In this document: in pieces, positions 1 to 5,227 of the stretch | Numbering within the stretch: position 1 is the first letter of the stretch | How the letters are laid out: each line of letters starts with the position of its first letter | From: Gemmatimonadota bacterium | Lineage (GTDB): Bacteria; Gemmatimonadota; Gemmatimonadetes; Longimicrobiales; Gaopeijiaceae | Assembly: GCA_016209995.1 (NCBI GenBank) | Contig: JACQVC010000111.1 | Coordinates: 1-7,478 of the forward strand | Length of the DNA stretch: 7,478 bases | Direction of reading: 5' to 3' | Made by a program: the position numbers and the translations under genes | The notes under the pieces: generated by a model | What the model saw: only the letters and a program-made list of their open reading frames with translations | What the model was told of the DNA's origin: nothing | Databases searched by the model: none

Positions 1-215
1 TCCTTGATGGTCCGACTGATGATGTGATGAAGCCCCGGCCGCCCGTTCGCCGTGGGCGGACCCTCGAAGAAGACGAACGGCTCCTCCTTCGCCGTCGCGC
101 TCTGCACCCGCCGGAAAAGATCCTGCTCGCGCCAGCGCGCCAGCACCGCCTCTTCCAGCGCGATGGGCGATCCCGGTAGGTCGGGGTAGCTCCTCACGTC
201 TCTGGACTCCGACAT
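1..215 (-). CDS. ileS: Isoleucyl-tRNA synthetase, N-terminal fragment (runs off left edge)
   Basis: Class I aminoacyl-tRNA synthetase that charges tRNA-Ile with isoleucine in the cytoplasm. Only the first 71 codons are in the window, read leftward from ATG at 215-213. The translation begins MSESRDVRSYPDLPG and has the usual IleS opening: an N-terminal helix (EEAVLARWREQDLF, residues 21-34), then the strand and nucleotide-binding loop FFEGPPTANGRPGLHH (49-64), ending ISRTIKD. The class I signature HIGH is represented by GLHH at 61-64. As I recall, a related GIHH occurs in IleS of Bacteroidetes and other phyla, so this is a lineage variant and not damage. A GGAG (222-219) lies only 3 nt before the ATG, a short spacing. 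The gene follows PNP across a 99-nt gap filled by an inverted repeat. ValS or LeuS are less likely given the GPPTANG...RTIKD context. Confidence 0.9.
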   Translation of the reverse strand, partial: MSESRDVRSYPDLPGSPIALEEAVLARWREQDLFRRVQSATAKEEPFVFFEGPPTANGRPGLHHIISRTIK

Positions 216-228
216 AGTCTCCAGTTCT

Positions 229-324
229 AGCGGGTTAGCGGGTTGGCGGGTTAGACCACCACGCCCCACCAGTTCACGGTCGGGCGGGGGAGCAGGGACT
301 AACCCGCTAACCCGCTAACCCGCT
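229..324. repeat. Inverted repeat made of AGCGGGTT octamers, filling the PNP-ileS gap
   Basis: The left arm (229-254) is three tandem octamers, AGCGGGTT, AGCGGGTT and GGCGGGTT, plus AG. The right arm (299-324) is CT followed by three AACCCGCT units. The arms pair at 25 of 26 positions; the exception is G245 opposite T308. They enclose a 44-nt spacer (255-298) that can form a small inner stem (CGCCC 262-266 with GGGCG 282-286). Each octamer carries TAG on one strand and TAA on the other. Because the period of 8 is not a multiple of 3, the three right-arm copies stop all three frames on both strands. The PNP stop TAG (317-315) is the first of these. The left arm ends 13 nt from the ileS start. 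There is no T-tract, so it is not a classical intrinsic terminator. It could be a REP-like or small non-autonomous repeat, or a processing or termination hairpin. The function is unknown. Confidence 0.85.
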
Positions 325-1175
325 GACATTCTCCTCACCACCGCTCTGATCAGCGCCGTCAGCTTCGGCTCCGCGCTCATGGCCGTCGCGATGATCTTCT
401 CGACGCTCGCGGGCTCGAGCGCGTCCGGCAGACACGCATCCGTGATGATGCTGATACCCAGAACCCGCATGGCCATGTGTCTGGCCACGATCACCTCGGG
501 GACCGTGGACATGCCTACGACATCGGCGCCCAGTGCGCGGAGCATGCGGTATTCGGCCCGCGTCTCGAGGTTCGGTCCGGTGACCGCCACGTACACGCCG
601 CGGCGCAGCACGATCCTCTCCGCGAGCGCCGCCTCCTCGGCCAGGCGCTGGAGCTCGCGGTCATACGGCTCCGACAGGTCCGGGAACCGGGGTCCCAGCT
701 CAGCGAGATTGGGGCCGATGAGCGGGTTATCGCCCAGCAGGTTGATGTGGTCATCCAGAAGCACCAGATCGCCCGGCGACCAGAGAGGGTTCATGCCGCC
801 GCACGCGTTCGACACCATCAGCACTTCCGCGCCCAGGAGCTTCAGCACGCGGACGGGAAACGTGACCTCCTGCAGCGTATAGCCTTCGTAGCGATGAAAG
901 CGGCCTTGCATCGCCACGACGCGTCTGCCTTCGAGCACGCCGAAGATGAGGCGCCCGCTGTGGCTCTCGACCGTCGAGAGCGGGAAATGCGGGATCTCCT
1001 GATAAGGCACGGAGACCGCATCCTCGATCTCCTGGGCGAGCCGGCCGAGACCCGTGCCCAGAATGATGGCCAACCCGGGCACCATGTCCGTGTGCGCTCG
1101 GACGGCTGCAAGCGCCTCGGGCAATCGGGTTGTGACTTCCGCCACGACCGGGTCGACCGTGGGCACGGTGCTCAT
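315..1175 (-). CDS. Purine nucleoside phosphorylase, trimeric (PNP-I) family
   Basis: Phosphorolysis of purine nucleosides to base plus (deoxy)ribose-1-phosphate in cytoplasmic purine salvage. The protein is 286 aa, close to the 270-290 usual for trimeric PNPs. It shows the family motifs in order: phosphate loop ILGTGLGRL (38-46), FPLSTVESHSGRLIFG (64-79), MQGRFHRYEGY (89-99), VSNACGGMNP (121-130), GDLVLLDDHINL (135-146), GPNLETRAEYR (200-210) and GMSTVPEVIVARH (221-233). E204 aligns with human Glu201, H94 with His86 and M222 with Met219. The position matching human Asn243 is D246 (SIITDAC), which may broaden or switch base specificity towards 6-aminopurines. Start: ATG 1175-1173 overlaps the divIVA stop as ATGA, which suggests translational coupling, and no strong Shine-Dalgarno is visible. 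The open frame extends further upstream but only in antiparallel register to DivIVA coding, so the longer start is rejected. The last two residues and the stop come from the flanking octamer repeat. MTAP is an alternative function but lacks support in the overall motif set. Confidence 0.93.
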   Translation of the reverse strand: MSTVPTVDPVVAEVTTRLPEALAAVRAHTDMVPGLAIILGTGLGRLAQEIEDAVSVPYQEIPHFPLSTVESHSGRLIFGVLEGRRVVAMQGRFHRYEGYTLQEVTFPVRVLKLLGAEVLMVSNACGGMNPLWSPGDLVLLDDHINLLGDNPLIGPNLAELGPRFPDLSEPYDRELQRLAEEAALAERIVLRRGVYVAVTGPNLETRAEYRMLRALGADVVGMSTVPEVIVARHMAMRVLGISIITDACLPDALEPASVEKIIATAMSAEPKLTALIRAVVRRMSAG

Positions 1176-1885
1176 GCGTTCTTGTCTTCTTCGTCGAAGA
1201 TCGCGTTGAGCCAGTCCGTGTACTCCGTGGGCACATCGCCCTCCGCCAGCTCCGCCGGCTCTTTGCTCGCGACGTCTGCACCCGCGGCCCCCGCGGGCGC
1301 GGGCTCCGTGGCCGCGGCCTTGCGCCGGGGCTTGGGGCTGGAGGAAGTGCCCTGCGGCTGGACGCCCGCCTCCAGCGACGGCTCCGCCGCAGGCTGCGCG
1401 GACGCGGCTCGAGGAGCAGGCTGCGCGTGCGCCCGCGACGCGCCGGCGCCGGAGGCCTGGCTCCTCGCCTCCTCCAGCTCGAGCTCCTCGATCTGCCGCT
1501 CGAGGAAAATGCGCCACTGCTGGAGATAGCGGATTCTACGCCGGCCCAGCTTCATGAGCTCCTCGCGCCGATCCTCGATCAGCCCTTCGGTCTCCCGGCG
1601 GAGCCGAGCGGCGTCCTGCTCCGCCTGCGCCTGGATCTGGTCCCGTAGCTGCTGCGCCATGATGAGGGCGTCCTGCACCGCCCGCTCTCGCACCTGAAAT
1701 GCGGAGACCTGCTCGGTGAGACGATCGACACGCTCCTTGAGCGTGAGGTTCTCGCGCACCAGCTCTTCGAAGCGCTCCGCTACCAGCTCGAGGTAGCCGT
1801 CCACTTCCAGGCGATCGTAGCCTCGGAAGCCGACTCCGAAGTCGCCGCGCTTCTTCCGTACGTCCAATGGAGTCAGGTCGATCAT
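1172..1885 (-). CDS. divIVA: DivIVA-family polar/septal scaffold protein
   Basis: Coiled-coil protein that in characterised relatives binds negatively curved membrane at poles and septa and recruits division or cell-wall factors. The protein is 237 aa. The N-terminal lipid-binding domain (about 1-55) has the family signature LTPLDVRKKRGDFGVGFRGY followed by DRLEVDGYLE; F20-R21 sits where B. subtilis DivIVA has membrane-contacting Phe17-Arg18. A long charged coiled coil follows (about 30-143), then an Ala/Pro/Ser-rich linker (about 144-215), then a distinct acidic-aromatic tail, YTDWLNAIFDEED (222-234). GGGGAG (1899-1894) lies 8 nt before ATG 1885, and the start overlaps the yggS stop as ATGA, so this start is well supported. 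Position between yggS and (through PNP) ileS matches the conserved ylmE/divIVA/ileS neighbourhood of Gram-positive bacteria. The low-complexity linker is long. Family assignment is firm, but the client it recruits is unknown. Confidence 0.92.
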   Translation of the reverse strand: MIDLTPLDVRKKRGDFGVGFRGYDRLEVDGYLELVAERFEELVRENLTLKERVDRLTEQVSAFQVRERAVQDALIMAQQLRDQIQAQAEQDAARLRRETEGLIEDRREELMKLGRRRIRYLQQWRIFLERQIEELELEEARSQASGAGASRAHAQPAPRAASAQPAAEPSLEAGVQPQGTSSSPKPRRKAAATEPAPAGAAGADVASKEPAELAEGDVPTEYTDWLNAIFDEEDKNA

Positions 1886-2577
1886 GCCGGTCGCTCCCCG
1901 AATAGCGCCGTGCCGAGGCGCACCATCGTGCTTCCCTCTTCCACGGCGATCGCGTAATCGTTCGTCATTCCCATCGACAGGTGGCGCGGCTCGAACCGTG
2001 CCAGCCCGCGCGCGTCCTCGAAGATCTTGCGCGCGCCCTGAAACGCGGCCCGCAGCACGCGTTCATCTTGCGTGAGCGGTGCCATCGTCATGATGCCACA
2101 CACGGCCAGACCCGGCAGTCCAAGGACGCGACCCAGCGCATCCGAGGCTTCGTTCGCCGTGAATCCCGACTTCGTCTCCTCGCCCGACGTGTTCACCTGC
2201 AGGAGGACGGGCAACGTAAGCCCTCGCTCGACGGCCTCCGCCGAAAGGCTCTCGGCCAGGCGCTGCGAGTCGAGGGAGTGGAGCAGGTCGAACGTACCGA
2301 CGACCCGCGCCACCTTGTTCCGCTGCAGATGCCCGATCATGTGCCAGGTCGCTGCGGTGCGCCCGACCTCGGCGACCCTGGCCTCCAGCTCCTGCACTCG
2401 GTTCTCGCCGATGTCGCGCAAGCCCGCGCTGAGAGCCGCGTCCACGGCCGCGCGGGGATGGCCTTTGGTCACCGCCACGATGACCACGTCCTGCCCGCGC
2501 CGGCCAGCCCGCTCGGCCGCGCGCTCAACGGTTTCCCGCACGACGGGCAACGCCTCACGGATGCGCGAAAGGTACAT
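1882..2577 (-). CDS. yggS: YggS/YlmE/PLPBP family pyridoxal-phosphate homeostasis protein
   Basis: Cytoplasmic PLP-binding protein with an alanine-racemase-like barrel. Characterised members control free pyridoxal phosphate and amino-acid balance and have no established catalytic reaction. From ATG 2577 it is 231 aa, normal for the family. Visible motifs: IVAVTKGHP with PLP-lysine K38, GENRVQE (near residue 60), WHMIGHLQRNK (near 80), VNTSGEETKSGF (130s), GIMTMAPL, and the phosphate-binding end LSMGMTNDYAIAVEEGSTMVRLGTALFG. The frame is open further, to a TTG at 2604, but that codon lies only 2 nt past the U-tract of the terminator at 2636-2607. The YLSRIREALPVV opening after ATG 2577 matches the usual N-terminus, so ATG is preferred although no good Shine-Dalgarno is seen. 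The stop overlaps the divIVA ATG (ATGA). Neighbourhood with divIVA agrees with the ylmE genes of Gram-positive bacteria. Confidence 0.92.
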   Translation of the reverse strand: MYLSRIREALPVVRETVERAAERAGRRGQDVVIVAVTKGHPRAAVDAALSAGLRDIGENRVQELEARVAEVGRTAATWHMIGHLQRNKVARVVGTFDLLHSLDSQRLAESLSAEAVERGLTLPVLLQVNTSGEETKSGFTANEASDALGRVLGLPGLAVCGIMTMAPLTQDERVLRAAFQGARKIFEDARGLARFEPRHLSMGMTNDYAIAVEEGSTMVRLGTALFGERPA

Positions 2578-2606
2578 GAATGGGCCGTCCACTTGGTAGA
2601 CCAACG

Positions 2607-2636
2607 AAAAAACCCGCCGGGCATCGGCCGGCAGGG
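2607..2636 (-). terminator. Intrinsic terminator after the exbD genes, just before yggS
   Basis: On the minus strand, CCC-T-GCCGG (2636-2628) pairs with CCGGC-GGG (2620-2613), giving eight base pairs with one bulged T and a 7-nt loop CCGATGC, followed directly by six T residues (2612-2607). This is the standard rho-independent form. It lies 66 nt after the second exbD stop and ends 29 nt before the preferred yggS ATG. It separates the folP-to-exbD set from the yggS-divIVA-PNP set, or acts as an attenuator if read-through is needed. Confidence 0.85.
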
Positions 2637-2642
2637 TCGTTT

Positions 2643-2660
2643 CGGCACTCGGCCGTGCCG
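2643..2660 (-). other. Small perfect hairpin upstream of the terminator
   Basis: On the minus strand CGGCAC (2660-2655) pairs exactly with GTGCCG (2648-2643) around the 6-nt loop GGCCGA. It has no T-tract of its own and sits 6 nt before the terminator at 2636-2607. It may be a transcript-end stabiliser or part of an alternative fold with the terminator; the role is inferred only from position. The rest of the exbD-yggS gap (2578-2701) shows no promoter that I can recognise. Confidence 0.5.
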
Positions 2661-2701
2661 CCTTGCTCAGCGAGTCTGGAGCGTAATGGGAATCTGCTTG
2701 C

Positions 2702-3151
2702 TCACCGCACTTCCCTCGTCACCATTTGCTCGAGCCGCGTAGCAAAGGTCACCCGCACGGCCCCCGCCTCCTGAAGCTCTTTCTGCACCGCATCGACGAA
2801 CCGATAGGGTGCTTCACGATCGCCGCGGATCGCGACGACCAGGCGCCGGTCGGTCGCCACATAGAGAGGAGCCACGACGTTGGAAACCTGGGGAATCGGA
2901 ACCAGCTGATCATTGATCCAGACCTGACCGTCCGCATGAATCCACAAATGTACGATGTTCTGGCGCTTCTCGTCGATCTTCTCCGTCGCTTCCGCCACCG
3001 GCCACGCTATGATCCGGCTACGCTCCGTGCGGAAAGCCGTCGACACCATGAAGAAGATCAGCAGGAGGAACGCGATGTCCGCCATGGAACAGGTCGGAAT
3101 CTGGCTCGCTGCCTTCGACTTGCGTTGGAATCCGCCGCCCCTGATGGGCAT
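2702..3151 (-). CDS. ExbD/TolR-family proton-channel stator protein (second of the pair)
   Basis: Single-pass inner-membrane protein that with ExbB forms a proton-motive-force-driven motor energising outer-membrane or envelope processes. The protein is 149 aa, normal for ExbD. A short cytoplasmic N-terminus (MPIRGGGFQRKSK) precedes one membrane helix, CSMADIAFLLLIFFMVSTAF (21-40), carrying the essential-type acidic residue D25. A periplasmic domain (about 50-149) follows, with the C-terminal pattern VAIRGDREAPYRFVDAVQKE and VRVTFATRLE. The ATG is preceded by GAGGGG (3163-3158) at 6 nt, formed by the last codons and stop of the first exbD; the intergenic gap is 3 nt, so the two ExbDs are probably made together. 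It differs clearly from its neighbour outside the SMADIAFLLLIFF core, suggesting a heteromeric stator pair and not a recent duplicate. ExbD versus TolR cannot be settled, since no tonB, tolA or tolB is in view. Confidence 0.9.
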   Translation of the reverse strand: MPIRGGGFQRKSKAASQIPTCSMADIAFLLLIFFMVSTAFRTERSRIIAWPVAEATEKIDEKRQNIVHLWIHADGQVWINDQLVPIPQVSNVVAPLYVATDRRLVVAIRGDREAPYRFVDAVQKELQEAGAVRVTFATRLEQMVTREVR

Positions 3152-3154
3152 GCG

Positions 3155-3577
3155 CTACCCCTCGAGGATCTGGAGCGAGATGCGTTCCGCCCCTGCGCTT
3201 TGCAGCGCGTCGAGAACGTCCACCATGAACCGATAAGGCGCATCCGGGTGCGTCTTCACCGCGGCAATCAGGTTGGGGTTCGCCGCGACATCCTGGCGCC
3301 AGATCGCTTCCACATCGGCCGGCCGGACCTGCTGGACCTGCACGCTCTCGCCCCGCTTGATCTCGACGATGCCATTCGGCTGAATGATGATGTGCAGCAC
3401 GTTGCGCTGGCTGACCGCCACTTCTTCGGCCGCTTCCGGAAGCACGATGGGCAGGCCCTTCTCCTCGTTGAAGACCGTGGTCGTCAGGAAGAAGATGAGA
3501 AGAAGGAAGGCGATATCCGCCATCGACGCATCCGGGATGTCGCTGCTCACCTTCGACTTCGGGTTCAGCAGGGCCAC
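3155..3577 (-). CDS. ExbD/TolR-family proton-channel stator protein (first of the pair)
   Basis: 140 aa, same architecture as the following gene: short polar N-terminus (MALLNPKSKVSSDIPDA), one membrane helix ASMADIAFLLLIFFLTTTVF (18-37) with the proton-relay-type Asp D21, then a periplasmic domain ending AVKTHPDAPYRFMVDVLDALQ and ISLQILEG. It probably partners the ExbB encoded immediately upstream. The start is GTG at 3577-3575, chosen because GGAGG (3590-3586) lies 8 nt upstream and because the family N-terminus begins just here. A 71-nt gap separates it from exbB and 3 nt from the next exbD. The 'IP-x-ASMADIAFLLLIFF' form of the helix is, as I recall, typical of the paired ExbDs of Bacteroidetes-like and Gemmatimonadota genomes. 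The cargo or transducer is unknown. Confidence 0.9.
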   Translation of the reverse strand: MALLNPKSKVSSDIPDASMADIAFLLLIFFLTTTVFNEEKGLPIVLPEAAEEVAVSQRNVLHIIIQPNGIVEIKRGESVQVQQVRPADVEAIWRQDVAANPNLIAAVKTHPDAPYRFMVDVLDALQSAGAERISLQILEG

Positions 3578-3585
3578 GGCCGCTG

Positions 3586-3590
3586 CCTCC
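3586..3590 (-). promoter_or_regulatory. Ribosome binding site for the first exbD (supports GTG start)
   Basis: GGAGG on the minus strand, 8 nt before the GTG at 3577. It is one of the strongest Shine-Dalgarno matches in the window and fixes this non-ATG start. Nothing else is evident in the 3578-3648 gap between exbB and exbD. Confidence 0.7.
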
Positions 3591-3648
3591 TCGTTTGCCT
3601 TTGCCTACCCGCCAGCCTCACGCGGCTCACGCCATCTCGTTGGAACCG

Positions 3649-4383
3649 TCAGGAAGCCTGCGTTGCCACGGTGCGGAGCTGCCCGCTGCGCTCCAAGTCC
3701 CACGCCAGGCTGAGGATCCCCTGCGTGCCCTGCTCCATCTCGACGATCAGGTGATCCACGCGGGTCACGAAGAAGTTGTACGCGATGTTGACGGGAATGG
3801 CAATAACCAGCCCGGCGGCCGTCGTGAGGAGCGCGACCTTGATCCCGCCAGCGACCAGCGCCGGCTCTACCTGTCCGGCTGCCTCGATGGCCCCGAAGGC
3901 AATGATCATGCCCAGCACGGTACCGAGAAAGCCCATGAGCGGCGCCACGTTCGAGATCGTAGCCAACACGACCAGGCCGCGCTCGAGAAACCCCAGCTCG
4001 ACCGTGCCCGTGGTCGTGATCGCCTGCTCCATCTCGGTGCCGACGCGGCCCGCCGCGATGCGGCGGAGCCCTGTGAGCAGGATCGCGGCGACCGGCCCGG
4101 GCGTCCGGCTGGCCACCTCGACGGCCTCGTCGATCTTCCCCTGCCGCGTCAGCTCATCGACCTGGGCGAGAACGGCCCTCGTGTGCCGGTGGGCTTCCCA
4201 CAGCATGTAGCCCTTGGCGAGGATCACGCCCAGGCCGAGCAGCGAGCAGAGCACCAGCGGATACATCATGAAACCGCCATCGGCAAACAGCGTGAGAAGC
4301 TCGTAGACCGGGGCGCCACCACCACCGGTCTCGGCTGCCGCCTGAGCCGTGTCCGTGGCCTGAGCGAGAAGTGCGAGGACCAC
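3649..4383 (-). CDS. exbB: MotA/TolQ/ExbB-family proton channel protein
   Basis: Inner-membrane subunit that forms a pentameric proton channel around ExbD helices and drives TonB- or Tol-type energy transduction, or related motors. The protein is 244 aa with three predicted membrane helices: about 36-58 (FMMYPLVLCSLLGLGVILA), about 137-164 and about 176-200. The second holds the family signature NVAPLMGFLGTVLGMI (145-160) with channel-lining T155; the third (KVALLTTAAGLVIAIPVNI) carries T187/T188. A cytoplasmic segment with QGKIDEAVEVA (81-91) lies between helices 1 and 2. The N-terminus is short and Ala/Gly-rich without a clear cleaved signal. Start: GTG 4383-4381, with AAGGAG (4397-4392) 8 nt upstream. 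It follows cdaA by 34 nt and precedes two exbD genes. No tonB, tolA, tolB or pal is present, so TolQ or an unassigned motor remains possible; the symbol reflects family only. Confidence 0.9.
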   Translation of the reverse strand: MVLALLAQATDTAQAAAETGGGGAPVYELLTLFADGGFMMYPLVLCSLLGLGVILAKGYMLWEAHRHTRAVLAQVDELTRQGKIDEAVEVASRTPGPVAAILLTGLRRIAAGRVGTEMEQAITTTGTVELGFLERGLVVLATISNVAPLMGFLGTVLGMIIAFGAIEAAGQVEPALVAGGIKVALLTTAAGLVIAIPVNIAYNFFVTRVDHLIVEMEQGTQGILSLAWDLERSGQLRTVATQAS

Positions 4384-4391
4384 TCCTGGAT

Positions 4392-4397
4392 CTCCTT
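4392..4397 (-). promoter_or_regulatory. Ribosome binding site for exbB (supports GTG start)
   Basis: AAGGAG on the minus strand, 8 nt before the GTG at 4383, in the 34-nt cdaA-exbB gap. It decides the start codon and indicates independent translation initiation of exbB within the shared transcript. Confidence 0.7.
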
Positions 4398-4417
4398 CGC
4401 CGACCCCCTGACCCGCT

Positions 4418-5221
4418 TCAGCCGACCGGAGCCGGCGAGCGAGAGAGAGTCGAGCGTGTCTTTAGCGCCCCCGTCAGAATCTCTTGCAGCCGAGCCGGCT
4501 CGGTATCGAACTCGAAGCGTCCGCGGTGCGCGACCGAGATGCGGGAGGTCTCCTCGCTGACCACGATGACCAGCGCGTCCGTCTCCTCGCTGAGTCCGAG
4601 CGCGGCCCGGTGCCGCGTGCCGAGCGTCTTATCCTCGACGGGAAACTGAGTCAGGGGAAGGATCACGCCCGCCGCCCGGATGACGTTCCCCGAGATGATC
4701 ACCGCGCCGTCGTGCAGCGGAGAGTACGGGGTGAAGATAGTGAGCAGCATTTCCGCGGTAACCCGAGCGTTGAGCGGGCTTCCCGTCTGGCAGTACTCGT
4801 CGAGCCCGACCTCGCGCTCGATGGCAATGATCGCGCCCGTCTTGGCACGAGAGAGCTGCTCGGTCGCATCCACGATCTCGTCCACGACCTGGCTCTCCTC
4901 GAGCTTCGTGAAGAGCCGGATCATGCGGCTCTGGCCGAGCCGGGCCAGGGCGGCGCGCAGCTCGGGCTGGAAGACCACGAGCGCAGCGATGGCCCCGTAC
5001 TGGAAGAGCGTCTCCAGGAGGTAGCGGATCAGATCGAAGCCGAGCGTGCGCGCGGCGACGTAGGTACCGGCCAGCAGCAAGAGTCCCAGCAGCATCTGCA
5101 TGGCGCGCGTGCGTTGCACCAGGAGGAGCAGGCGGTAGAACAGGACGGCGACGATCAGGATCTCGATGATGTCGGTCCAGTGCGGGCGGAAGACGGCGAA
5201 CTGCTCGGCGATGGTGCTCAA
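4418..5221 (-). CDS. cdaA: Diadenylate cyclase CdaA (cyclic-di-AMP synthase), membrane-anchored
   Basis: Condenses two ATP into cyclic di-AMP, a second messenger that in studied bacteria controls potassium and osmolyte transport and cell-wall homeostasis. The protein is 267 aa. Three membrane helices occupy about 18-36, 42-60 and 66-84, followed by the linker FQPELRAALARLG and a DAC (DisA_N) domain. Both catalytic motifs are intact: DGA at 171-173 (PYSPLHDGAVIISG) and RHR at 203-205 (LGTRHRAALGLSEETDALVIVVSEET). The tail after about 240 is short and variable. The start is TTG at 5221-5219, 6 nt after the folP stop, with only a weak upstream purine match (GTGAGA); no better start lies before the first helix. 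Unlike the Firmicutes cdaA-cdaR-glmM order there is no cdaR (YbbR) next to it; instead it sits between folP and exbB. Family assignment is very secure, the exact start less so. Confidence 0.95.
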   Translation of the reverse strand: MSTIAEQFAVFRPHWTDIIEILIVAVLFYRLLLLVQRTRAMQMLLGLLLLAGTYVAARTLGFDLIRYLLETLFQYGAIAALVVFQPELRAALARLGQSRMIRLFTKLEESQVVDEIVDATEQLSRAKTGAIIAIEREVGLDEYCQTGSPLNARVTAEMLLTIFTPYSPLHDGAVIISGNVIRAAGVILPLTQFPVEDKTLGTRHRAALGLSEETDALVIVVSEETSRISVAHRGRFEFDTEPARLQEILTGALKTRSTLSRSPAPVG

Positions 5222-5227
5222 GGCGTC

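Noticed and set aside
216..314. T-box or other riboswitch upstream of ileS
   Set aside because: The gap is under 100 nt and consists almost entirely of the inverted repeat; no T-box sequence or specifier stem is visible.
229..324. Telomere-like or G-quadruplex reading of the TTAGCGGG repeats
   Set aside because: Similarity to TTAGGG is superficial, and each arm has only three GGG runs, one short of a simple intramolecular quadruplex. The inverted-repeat description explains the sequence better.
229..324. Transposon insertion with target-site duplication
   Set aside because: TTCT occurs near both ends (225-228 and 329-332) but not at matching distance from the arms, and there is no coding capacity inside the 44-nt spacer.
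1176..1517. N-terminal extension of the PNP frame upstream of ATG 1175
   Set aside because: It lies wholly inside divIVA in another frame, is low-complexity Arg/Ala/Gly, and PNP homology begins at about the ATG that overlaps the divIVA stop.
477..1529. Long plus-strand open frame (350 codons) opposite PNP and divIVA; similar ones at 2726-3754, 4484-5704 and 5637-6824
   Set aside because: These are shadows in GC-rich DNA opposite well-identified minus-strand genes. Their translations are rich in Arg, His and Ala with no recognisable domain.
2593..2604. Short palindrome TTGGT-AG-ACCAA between the terminator and the yggS ATG
   Set aside because: Only 5-bp arms; could be an operator half-site pair but is short enough to arise by chance.
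2667..2705. Tiny frame GTG...TGA (VSKQIPITLQTR) overlapping the exbD stop as GTGA
   Set aside because: Twelve codons with no ribosome binding site other than the end of exbD and no known counterpart. It could be the relic of a longer ExbD tail in the -1 frame, but ExbD already has a normal length.
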